The notes beneath the pieces are model-generated. The model saw nothing but the letters and a program-made list of their open reading frames with translations, searched no databases and was not told the origin of the DNA. Positions 25,946 to 34,014 of a DNA stretch of 64,000 nucleotides are shown in pieces (positions within the stretch are counted from its first letter, which is position 1; each line of letters opens with the position of its first letter). The translations under genes and the position numbers were made by a program. Where the stretch lies: assembly GCA_964460905.1 (NCBI GenBank), contig CAYWRM010000001.1, positions 186,001 to 250,000 of the forward strand, in the 5' to 3' direction. The stretch is from GCA-002708315 sp964460905. Its GTDB lineage: Bacteria; Bacteroidota; Bacteroidia; Bacteroidales; F082.

Positions 25946-26425
25946 TAGACCCGACGGTTTTTTTCCAATCCTGCAAATTGAAATGTTGGAAAAATGGAAA
26001 AACTTTTTTTTAGTAAGTTTGTAGTTCAAAACAACAAATATTTTGTCATATAATATTTGTACATATAATAATTTTAGCTTATCTGGCAATATTACAATTG
26101 TTTTAACGATTGTTAATCAGGTATATACCCCCCCCCTCTGGTTAATTTCTTTAAACCTTTTAGTTGTAAATATTTGTTGTAACCATTGCCTCAAAAACGG
26201 ATTATCCAACAATTGGGATCTATTTGGGGGCTGTATCAATATAGTCTACAGTTTTTCAACAAAAAATAGACAAATATTTTTATTAGGAAAAAACAACTTC
26301 AGCAAGTATAGCCACATACTGCTGTTGGTTATAATACCATACAGGGTACCTAGTGGCGATAATTTTTACAAACTATCGATCAAAACCAATTTTGAAAGAA
26401 TGGTATAAACAAAAACAAAATTATA
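25946..26425 (+). other. Long non-coding leader with a C9 tract
   Basis: About 480 bases with no credible gene. A possible promoter reads TAAGTTTG at 26014-26021, which would give a leader of about 400 bases for the lipoprotein gene. It contains a run of nine C at about 26129-26137 and an AT inverted repeat (CAAATATT / AATATTTG, 26035-26059). The open frame inside it has the composition of untranslated DNA. Confidence 0.45.
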
Positions 26426-27421
26426 ATGAAAAAATATATATTAAGCATTATCGTTATTGCAATAACGATTGGGTTTTATTCCTGTAAAAAGGAAAATACA
26501 AACCAGTCTTTTACTCAAGAAGATGAAATGATGGTGCGTAGCAAGAAAATTATTTCACTCATTAATCAATTTGATGAGAAAATGAACAGTAATCTTAAAT
26601 CAGGTGAATTGATTGAACTTGATTCAGCTGTGTGGAATATGGAGGCATTACAAAACTATAACTATGCTTACCCCGATTCAGCCGCAAAAGATTTTGATGT
26701 AACAAAATCGAACTATACTATTGATGTTGATGCCAATGGTACAGTATTAATTGATGATGTGCAATTAGTTTACAATGAAATGGAAGCTAACTTGGTGGAA
26801 GATTTAAATGAAATACCAGGTGATGTAAAGCATATACGTTTTGCCGATGTAGCTATAGACAGCATCGATACTGGTATTGGCTATCTTTCGGTAACCCTTG
26901 GTATTGGCTCAAATATTCTAATAGGTACATATTATGGGTTTGATGAAGATGATGACTGGATTTGGGGTACACCGGGACAAGCATATGGAGCATCACCTCT
27001 TGGTAAATGTGATGGTACTATGGTTGGAGTTTCTGATGGCTCCGATGAATTAGTGTGGAGGTTAAACAATCCTGTTTATACAATTGGACCGGAGTTTAAG
27101 TTTCTTTTTACCAGTCTTGTTACATTTGAGGCGAATGGTTTTGATTTTGAAAACGTAAACTATGAACCCAGATTATATGTAGGCTGGGATTATCCCGAGA
27201 TGAATTGTCTTACAAATGACACACTTACTTATTATTTGCTTGAAGCACATGATATTATACATACTTACGATTATAATGGGGGATTAAAACCTCCCGGTTT
27301 GGATTTTTCACATGTTGAGATTATTGATGATCTTTGGATGAATGGACCTATTTATAGTAAGTATTACCATCTTTATAATGTTACATACGGTATAATTACC
27401 ATAATACCCCCACACGAATAA
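26426..27421 (+). CDS. Lipoprotein of unknown function
   Basis: 331 residues. The signal ends in GFYSC (Cys about 20), so it is lipid-anchored. Residues 25-110 look helical and charged. The rest is glycine- and aromatic-rich with an acidic patch (GFDEDDDWIWGTPG) and two cysteines far apart (about 193 and 258). I recognise no domain. It is a single transcription unit with a strong terminator behind it. Confidence 0.75.
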   Translation: MKKYILSIIVIAITIGFYSCKKENTNQSFTQEDEMMVRSKKIISLINQFDEKMNSNLKSGELIELDSAVWNMEALQNYNYAYPDSAAKDFDVTKSNYTIDVDANGTVLIDDVQLVYNEMEANLVEDLNEIPGDVKHIRFADVAIDSIDTGIGYLSVTLGIGSNILIGTYYGFDEDDDWIWGTPGQAYGASPLGKCDGTMVGVSDGSDELVWRLNNPVYTIGPEFKFLFTSLVTFEANGFDFENVNYEPRLYVGWDYPEMNCLTNDTLTYYLLEAHDIIHTYDYNGGLKPPGLDFSHVEIIDDLWMNGPIYSKYYHLYNVTYGIITIIPPHE

Positions 27422-27428
27422 TAAAACA

Positions 27429-27465
27429 AGCCGGATAGTTGTGAATGTAACTATCCGGCTAATTA
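27429..27465 (+). terminator. Strong hairpin after the 26426 lipoprotein gene
   Basis: AGCCGGATAGTT, an 8-base loop, AACTATCCGGCT: a perfect 12-bp stem starting 8 bases after the stop. It is followed by AT-rich sequence and only a weak T run. Confidence 0.7.
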
Positions 27466-27484
27466 TTAGTGTATTTATATAACA

Positions 27485-28957
27485 ATGAAAAACATATTAA
27501 TTATGAAAGTAACTGCAATAACTACCATATTATTTTTATTATTGTTTGCACAAAGTACAAAAGGGCAAAGCACAACCTTTGAATATTTATTATCAACACA
27601 AATGGATGAGATATTTATGGAAATAGTTGAAACTGCTGATGGTAGTATTTACTTTAGCGGCGATCTTTCTACTATTGAACATCCGTATTATAAAACTTCT
27701 TTAATAGCAAAACTTGATAACAATGGGGTACTAATTGACAGCAATATTTTAACTTATCCTAACAAAAGTTTGTTTGTACACCGTTTACTTTCAGTTGACA
27801 GCAATAATTTTGTTGTAGTTGCAAGTGTTTTTGACACTATAGGGTGGAACACTAAGTCAGGTATCGTACTTTATAATATGGATGAAGATCTTAATCTCAC
27901 TAATCAAACAATATATTGTTTTGATACAGTATATTCACTTATTGATATTTATGCTTACTTGGAACCAGACAGTAATATTATGACCAGTATTGCATTACAT
28001 ATCCCACCACAAAATCCAAAGACATCTATTTATGAGTTTAACAGCAATTTTGACAGCCTTAGAGCAAAGTATTATCCTGATGGAGCAAGAATTATTAACA
28101 GTTTTAAGCATTTGTCCGATGGCAATTATTGGATGTTAAATATGTTGCTAGGACAATATGAGCTTTATGATTCGGCATTAAATATTATTGATGAACAAGA
28201 TATTCCTGATTGGTTAAAAGGGAATCAGAGCGTAGTTTGGGATACTGATAGTTCTTTCTATCTTGTTGGTAAGGCCACGCACTCAAGTCCTCCACATAAT
28301 CTTGGTTTCATCAAACAATTTCATCCAATGGATACAACCGGACATATTTATAACCATTGGAATATATCTGATACTGTCGATTATCCGGCTTTTTGGGGTG
28401 GCATTGATTTTAATAATAAAGATTCAATATTTATTGGAGGTACGAGAAATATGTGGGGAAGTTATTACAACCGTTGGCCATCATGGTTTATAATACTGCA
28501 AACCGATAGCCTGCTTAATATACGCTGGGAAAGATTTTATGGAGGCGATGCCTATTATATGATGGGTAAGTTAATAGCCACCAATGATGGGGGTTGCCTT
28601 GTTGCCGGAACCCGGTACGATTATTTAAATACTACCGATCTTGAAACAGATATTATTATCTTAAAACTTAACAGCGAAGGTCTAATAACAAGTAATCCTG
28701 GTAAACCCTCAGTTGAAATGCATGAGGCAATAGTTTATCCAAATCCGGGTACTAGTGTTATAAATGTAAGGATTGCCATACAGTACAAACAATCGGTATT
28801 TGAATTATTTGATATTAATGGCAGGCATATTCTTAAAGAAAACTTTGTGGGTACTTTGGGAACAGTTAATACTACATTTCTTGAACAAGGGACTTACATT
28901 TATCGTATAACAAGTGATGACGGGTTGTTTGAAACAGGGAAATGGGTGAAGCAGTAA
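27485..28957 (+). CDS. Secreted protein with T9SS type A sorting domain
   Basis: 490 residues. A signal peptide (about 8-28, LFLLLFAQSTKG) is followed by beta-rich repeats that resemble a propeller (LDNNGVLIDS, LKLNSEGLI and similar lines). The last ~80 residues are a type A C-terminal sorting domain: VYPNPGTSVINV, ELFDINGRHIL, and the final LEQGTYIYRITSDDG with KWVKQ. It should be exported by the T9SS, of which PorW is encoded in this window. No enzymatic motif is visible. A second ATG at 27503 is possible. Confidence 0.88.
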   Translation: MKNILIMKVTAITTILFLLLFAQSTKGQSTTFEYLLSTQMDEIFMEIVETADGSIYFSGDLSTIEHPYYKTSLIAKLDNNGVLIDSNILTYPNKSLFVHRLLSVDSNNFVVVASVFDTIGWNTKSGIVLYNMDEDLNLTNQTIYCFDTVYSLIDIYAYLEPDSNIMTSIALHIPPQNPKTSIYEFNSNFDSLRAKYYPDGARIINSFKHLSDGNYWMLNMLLGQYELYDSALNIIDEQDIPDWLKGNQSVVWDTDSSFYLVGKATHSSPPHNLGFIKQFHPMDTTGHIYNHWNISDTVDYPAFWGGIDFNNKDSIFIGGTRNMWGSYYNRWPSWFIILQTDSLLNIRWERFYGGDAYYMMGKLIATNDGGCLVAGTRYDYLNTTDLETDIIILKLNSEGLITSNPGKPSVEMHEAIVYPNPGTSVINVRIAIQYKQSVFELFDINGRHILKENFVGTLGTVNTTFLEQGTYIYRITSDDGLFETGKWVKQ

Positions 28958-29258
28958 GGAGTTATACAAATAGCATAATACATTGGTTTTGGTGTATTAG
29001 CATACATAATGCCTTATTATTTTCTACAATTGATAAATAAACAAAACTCTTAATGTTATGTCAATCTCAAAGTGACGTATTGAGATTGCTTCTTCCTCTC
29101 CCGATAGGTATTGGGATTGTCATCGCAATGACGTCACTACGAGCCTGCCTGTCGGCAGACCTGGAAATATTACGCCCGACTGACCGGCCGGCAAGAAGCA
29201 GTCTCAATCCTAAAGGACATTTGACTTAACACTAGCACCTCTGCAGCTCTGCGATAAA
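28958..29258. repeat. Intergenic repeat with inverted arms and GC palindromes
   Basis: No gene. It holds CTCAAAGTGACGTATTGAGATTGCTTC (29069 onward, in two arms: AATCTCA and TGAGATT) and, on the far side, GAAGCAGTCTCAAT. The centre carries a GCAATGACG piece and GC-rich palindromes (CTGCCTGTCGGCAG near 29145, CCGGCCGG near 29184). It resembles the AATCTCA/GCAATGACG intergenic elements of many genomes. An inverted TAATACA/TGTATTA pair lies at 28977-29000. Confidence 0.55.
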
Positions 29259-29906
29259 CTACCTCCCAATAGCTACAAACGGATTATTAACTTTCTCGAA
29301 TCCAATATTTGTCTCAGGGCCATGACCAGGATAAACCACGGTTTCATCAGGAAGCGTAAATAATTTTTCCCAGATGCTATTTTGTAGAAGGTCGTAATCA
29401 CCGGTTTGTAAGTCGGTTCGCCCAATACTTTGGTTAAACAGTACATCACCACTAATAACAAAACCATTTTCAGGTGAATAGAAACATAAACTACCGTTAG
29501 CATGCCCGGGCGTGAATAACACTTTTAATGATGAATTGCCAAACTTAATATCTTTATTTTCATCAATGTAATTATCTATTTCTTTAACTTTATTCATTGT
29601 AAGCCCATAATTTGAAGCATGTTGTAAAGCATTTGCAAGAAAAGGAACACAATCTTCATGAGCTGTCAAAGGCAAGTTGTATTTATCAGCGATAAAGCTA
29701 TTTCCTACAATATGATCTATATGTGCATGTGTTAGCAATAACATCACGGGCTTAAGATTGTTGGTAGTAATATAGTCTGCAATCTCAGCTTCCTCGGCAT
29801 CACCTTGCATTCCGGGGTCAATAATAATGCATTCACCTGTATGGTCAGATAGCACGTATGTATTTACCTGAAACGGGTTAAAATCAAATCTCTTTAAAGT
29901 TATCAT
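29259..29906 (-). CDS. MBL-fold metallo-hydrolase (glyoxalase II-like)
   Basis: 215 residues from the ATG at 29906. A TTG at 29927 would lengthen it but lies inside the promoter and is rejected. The metal site is complete: THAHIDHIVG (HxHxDH), TPGHANGSLCFY, SGDVLF and VYPGHGPET. The size and opening (QVNTYVLSDHTGECIIIDPG) fit the family of small hydroxyacylglutathione-hydrolase-like thioesterases. The substrate is unknown. Confidence 0.92.
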   Translation of the reverse strand: MITLKRFDFNPFQVNTYVLSDHTGECIIIDPGMQGDAEEAEIADYITTNNLKPVMLLLTHAHIDHIVGNSFIADKYNLPLTAHEDCVPFLANALQHASNYGLTMNKVKEIDNYIDENKDIKFGNSSLKVLFTPGHANGSLCFYSPENGFVISGDVLFNQSIGRTDLQTGDYDLLQNSIWEKLFTLPDETVVYPGHGPETNIGFEKVNNPFVAIGR

Positions 29907-29924
29907 ATATAAGTAAATTTTTGG

Positions 29925-29932
29925 CAAAGTTA
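29925..29932 (-). promoter_or_regulatory. -7 promoter element for the MBL gene
   Basis: TAACTTTG on the minus strand with TTG 17 bases upstream, 19 bases before the chosen ATG. It decides the start codon of the gene. Confidence 0.65.
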
Positions 29933-30119
29933 AATATTATACATTTCAATAGATGATTTGAAGTTAATATGAAATGAAAGTTCTAAGATTGACCCATATA
30001 ATGTATAACAGACTTATTGGCTTAATTTTTGTTTTAATTTAGCATTTTATAAAATCAGGAAAATTATCACTAATAATATAAATAGGACTGATTATAACTC
30101 ACTGACATTAAGATGGATT

Positions 30120-33100
30120 GTGGTGTTTATTGTTATGTTGACACCGGTTGTTCTTTTCCCACAATTTTATAATGGTTCCAATCAAACATTTGGTAAAAAC
30201 AGGGTGCAATTCAATGATTTTCATTGGACTTACTATAAGTTTAGAGATATTGATACTTATTTTTATCTAAACGGTAAAGAGCTGGCACAATATACAGCAA
30301 GATATGCTACTCAGCAAATTCCACTTATTGAGGCAAAGCTTGGAAGCTTGATGGATAAAAAAATTCAATTCATAGTGTTTAATAATCTAACTGACCTTAA
30401 GCAAAGTAACATAGGCTTAATGATGAATGAGGATTATAATATAGGTGGAATTACTCATATTATCGGATCCAAAGTGTTTATTTATTTTGACGGTAATCAT
30501 GTTAATTTTGAAGAACAAATTAGGGATGGAATAGCCCAAATATTATTTAACCAAATGATGTTTGGCGGAACGATGGGACAGCAGGTAAAGTCATCTATCT
30601 TCTTTTCTTTACCCGATTGGTATAAAGTAGGTATAATTTCGTGGTTGGGAAGCGATTGGAGCGTTGAATATGATAATCGTGTTCGCGATGGAATACTATC
30701 GGGCAGATATGATAAAGTTAACAACCTAATAGGTGAAGATGCCGTTTATGCCGGGCATTCGCTTTGGAGATTTATTGCTCTAAAGTATGGTAAAGCTACA
30801 GTTAGCAATATTATACATATGACCAGTATGAGCAATAGCATCGACAAAGGTTTTATGTACGTCACCGGACTTTCATTTAAGCTGTTAACTCAGGAATGGA
30901 AAGAGTATTATCAAGCTGAATTCTCACAATATGCAGAAAATGAAAGTACTCCTGAAGGTGTTTTAGAGATAAAATATAAGGATGATATTCAATATGGTCA
31001 ACCTCATGTTAGTCCTTATGGTAAGTATATTGCTTATACCACCAATGAATTTGGCAAGTACAAAATCTATCTTCAGGATATGACTACCGGAAAAAGAAAA
31101 AAAATATTCAAAAGAGGTGTTACTATCGATACTAAAACTGATTATTCGTACCCATTGTTATCATGGCACCCAACCGGAAAACTGTTGGCATTTATTATTG
31201 AAGATAAGGGAATGCCATGGCTTTATAGATATAATGTTGAGGATAAAGAGTTTACAAAGCAAATTATTTATAATGTACAAAAAGTGAGTGATTTTAGTTT
31301 TTCTGATAATGGACAGTATTTTGTAATGTCGGCAGTACAAAAAGGGCAATCTGATTTATTTGTATATAATATTGCTGCCAGTTCGTTTTTTAAGATTACT
31401 GATGATATTTATTCGGAATTAAACCCTGCTTTTATCAATAATTCAAACCAAATTGTTTTTAGTTCTAATAGAATTAATGATACAATAGGGAAAGAATCTG
31501 ATTTAATTGTTGGGGTTCCCGAAAATTTTGATCTTTTTATTTATGATTATGCAAACAAAACCCCCATACTAAAACGAATTACTAATACCCCTCTTGCCAG
31601 CGAAATAATTCCTGAGTCGTATGGGTATAATACAATTAGCTATTTGAGTGATGAAACAGGAATTTATAACGCATACCTTGCTGTTGTTGATAGCTCTGTT
31701 AGTTCGGTGGATACCACTATACATTATCGTTATTTTGTTCATAAAAAAGCCGTTACAAACTATTCACGCGACATTCTGAGCCATTATGTAAGTAGTAATG
31801 CAGGTAAAAAAACTTCAGTAGTTTTTATTGATAATTTTTATAAAATATTCATAGAAAATACTCTATCATATTCTGAAACCCCAAGTTTGTTTCCTGATAC
31901 TACAGTATATATGAAACAACTAACTAAGGATTACAATAAAAAATTAGCTAACAAACAAGCTGTTAAGCAAACTAAAAAAGTTGAGAATCCTCAGGAAGTG
32001 GTAATTATTGAAGCACCTCGTTTGAAAAGGTTTACGATGGTATATAGAAATGAAAAGGGCGAGGAAGTTATGGGAGTGCCTGAATCAACATCTCAAGTTG
32101 CGAGTAATAGCAAGTATAGTTTTAACAGAGATGGTTTAGTTACATTTAAAGATAATGATCAAATTACTATACCTAAAAGGTTAAATTATAATGTGTCATA
32201 TTTTATCAACAATCTTGTTTCTCAAATCGATTTCAATTATATAAACTATAGCTACCAGCCATTTACCGGTGGAGGAGGGCCTATATATTTAAACCCGGGT
32301 TTTAATATGTTTTTCCAGATTGGTGTAAACGATTTAATGGAGGATTATCGTATTATTGGTGGAGTTAGATTAAATTTTAGCTTGATCAATAATGAATACA
32401 TTTTTAGTTATTCAAACTTAAAAAAGAGATTGGATAGAGAAATTATTTTTCACCGAAACACGCTGGAAGGTTATAATGGTTATGCAATTAAAAGGGTACA
32501 CTCACATGAACTTTTTTACATGTTAAAGTGGCCATTTAACGAGGCTCTTAGCATAAGAGGAACAGGGATGTTCAGGAACGATATGTATGTAAATCTTGCC
32601 ACCGACCAAATCAATCTGGAAGAACCTACTATATACAACAACTGGGTAGGTATAAAAGGTGAGTTGGTTTTTGATAATACACGAAACCTTGGGATTAACT
32701 TATATTCAGGCACACGATATAAAATATTTGCCGAATATCATCAGCTTATAAATAGCAATGGCAATAACCTTATTGTATTGGGTTTCGATTTTAGAAATTA
32801 TCATAAAATACACAGAACATTCATATGGGCAAATCGAATTGCAGGAAGCACATCATTGGGAAGTGATAAACTTATATATTATATGGGAGGGGTTGATAAC
32901 TGGCTATTTCCAAAATTTAACCAAATTACGCCAATCGATTACAACCAAAATTATGCGTATCAAACCCTTGCCACAAATATGAGAGGCTTTAATCAAAATA
33001 TTAGAAATGGAAATAGCTTTATTGTGATAAATTCAGAACTTCGTTTTCCGGTATTCCAGTACTTTTCAAAAACTCCCATTAGTTCAAGTTTTTTACGAAG

Positions 33101-33371
33101 TTTTCAGATAGTTGGTTTTGGTGATATTGGTACTGCCTGGACGGGGTCTAACCCTTATTCCCCCGAAAACTCATTATTTACTAGCTACATTAATAGTGGC
33201 CCTATGCATATATCTGTTGAGGTACAAAAAGAACCAATAGTTGGTGGTTTTGGATTTGGTGCTCGTGCAACAGTTATGGGTTACTTTATTAGGGGTGATG
33301 TTTCATGGGGTGTTGATGATTATAGAGTTCGTGAGCCAGTTTATTACCTTTCGTTAAGTCTGGATTTCTAA
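30120..33371 (+). CDS. Large protein with TolB-like propeller and C-terminal barrel
   Basis: 1083 residues; GTG start, with no in-frame ATG upstream of the hydrophobic leader. Residues about 20-265 look like a peptidase-MA-type helical domain without the HExxH motif (the equivalent stretch reads DGIAQILFNQM). Residues about 275-560 carry PD40/WD40-like repeats (HVSPYGKYIAYTTNEFG, SFSDNGQYFVMSAVQKG, NSNQIVFSSN). The C-terminus (about 720-1083) is strand-rich and ends in LSLSLDF, like an outer-membrane barrel. I infer an outer-membrane protein with a periplasmic propeller; the role is unknown. Confidence 0.78.
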   Translation: MVFIVMLTPVVLFPQFYNGSNQTFGKNRVQFNDFHWTYYKFRDIDTYFYLNGKELAQYTARYATQQIPLIEAKLGSLMDKKIQFIVFNNLTDLKQSNIGLMMNEDYNIGGITHIIGSKVFIYFDGNHVNFEEQIRDGIAQILFNQMMFGGTMGQQVKSSIFFSLPDWYKVGIISWLGSDWSVEYDNRVRDGILSGRYDKVNNLIGEDAVYAGHSLWRFIALKYGKATVSNIIHMTSMSNSIDKGFMYVTGLSFKLLTQEWKEYYQAEFSQYAENESTPEGVLEIKYKDDIQYGQPHVSPYGKYIAYTTNEFGKYKIYLQDMTTGKRKKIFKRGVTIDTKTDYSYPLLSWHPTGKLLAFIIEDKGMPWLYRYNVEDKEFTKQIIYNVQKVSDFSFSDNGQYFVMSAVQKGQSDLFVYNIAASSFFKITDDIYSELNPAFINNSNQIVFSSNRINDTIGKESDLIVGVPENFDLFIYDYANKTPILKRITNTPLASEIIPESYGYNTISYLSDETGIYNAYLAVVDSSVSSVDTTIHYRYFVHKKAVTNYSRDILSHYVSSNAGKKTSVVFIDNFYKIFIENTLSYSETPSLFPDTTVYMKQLTKDYNKKLANKQAVKQTKKVENPQEVVIIEAPRLKRFTMVYRNEKGEEVMGVPESTSQVASNSKYSFNRDGLVTFKDNDQITIPKRLNYNVSYFINNLVSQIDFNYINYSYQPFTGGGGPIYLNPGFNMFFQIGVNDLMEDYRIIGGVRLNFSLINNEYIFSYSNLKKRLDREIIFHRNTLEGYNGYAIKRVHSHELFYMLKWPFNEALSIRGTGMFRNDMYVNLATDQINLEEPTIYNNWVGIKGELVFDNTRNLGINLYSGTRYKIFAEYHQLINSNGNNLIVLGFDFRNYHKIHRTFIWANRIAGSTSLGSDKLIYYMGGVDNWLFPKFNQITPIDYNQNYAYQTLATNMRGFNQNIRNGNSFIVINSELRFPVFQYFSKTPISSSFLRSFQIVGFGDIGTAWTGSNPYSPENSLFTSYINSGPMHISVEVQKEPIVGGFGFGARATVMGYFIRGDVSWGVDDYRVREPVYYLSLSLDF

Positions 33372-33381
33372 TTTTAAATTT

Positions 33382-33756
33382 ATGAAGATGACTACAACAG
33401 TTATTGTTATATTGATAATAATAGGCCTTATAGCTGGCACTTTTAGCGGTCTTATTGGGATTGGTGGGGCAATAATAATTATACCCTCATTAATTTATTT
33501 ATTGGGAATGGACCAATATACTGCTCAGGGTACAAGTCTTGGAATAATGTTGCCTCCAATTGGCCTACTGGCTGCCTGGAGTTATTATAAAGAAGGAGCT
33601 TTAAATCTGCAATATGCTCTGATAATTGCAGGTGCTTTTTTAATTGGGGGGTATATTGGTTCTAAATTTGCTTTAAATATACCCGAAACTGTCTTACGAA
33701 AGGTTTTTGCAATTGTGCTTGCAGTTATTGCCGTGAAAATGTTTTTTAGTAAATAA
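33382..33756 (+). CDS. Single-repeat TauE/SafE-type membrane protein
   Basis: 124 residues, about half the usual 250. It has one repeat: IAGTFSGLIGIGGAIIIIP, then AQGTSLGIMLPPIGLLAAW, and two further helices. Such half-size versions would need to dimerise to form a TauE/SafE sulfite or anion exporter. It follows the propeller-barrel gene after 10 bases and may share its mRNA. Confidence 0.8.
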   Translation: MKMTTTVIVILIIIGLIAGTFSGLIGIGGAIIIIPSLIYLLGMDQYTAQGTSLGIMLPPIGLLAAWSYYKEGALNLQYALIIAGAFLIGGYIGSKFALNIPETVLRKVFAIVLAVIAVKMFFSK

Positions 33757-33868
33757 ACTCATGTTTTTTTTATCAGATATTTTTAAAATAAAACTGTGCC
33801 AAAATGGAATTAATTTTTTTTTAAGGCTGTTTTTAATTCTAACAACTTAATAACCCGACTTTTATTTT

Positions 33869-33877
33869 TTATCCACA
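33869..33877 (+). promoter_or_regulatory. Perfect DnaA-box sequence upstream of nrdJ
   Basis: TTATCCACA, the consensus DnaA site, 138 bases before the ribonucleotide reductase ATG. DnaA control of reductase genes is known in E. coli (nrdAB). A single box may be chance; no box cluster is seen here. Confidence 0.35.
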
Positions 33878-34014
33878 TAGCATGTTAATAAATATTAATG
33901 GCGTCACTTAATTTGTGTTGTATATTGCATCGCTTAAGAGAGTATCCTTTCTTTTTTGTAAAACGCTCAAGTCCAATAAAATATTAATAATAAAATTTAA
34001 TCAAGGTATAACTA

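Noticed and set aside
26043..26408. A 121-codon open frame upstream of the lipoprotein gene
   Set aside because: Composition is that of non-coding AT-rich DNA, no domain or signal is visible, it runs across the C9 tract, and it overlaps the likely leader of the lipoprotein gene.
29907..29927. TTG start seven codons upstream for the MBL hydrolase
   Set aside because: The TTG is part of the TAACTTTG promoter element, so it would lie upstream of the transcript.
33757..34014. Cobalamin riboswitch before nrdJ
   Set aside because: No B12-box-like sequence (GCCACTG type) is present in the leader.
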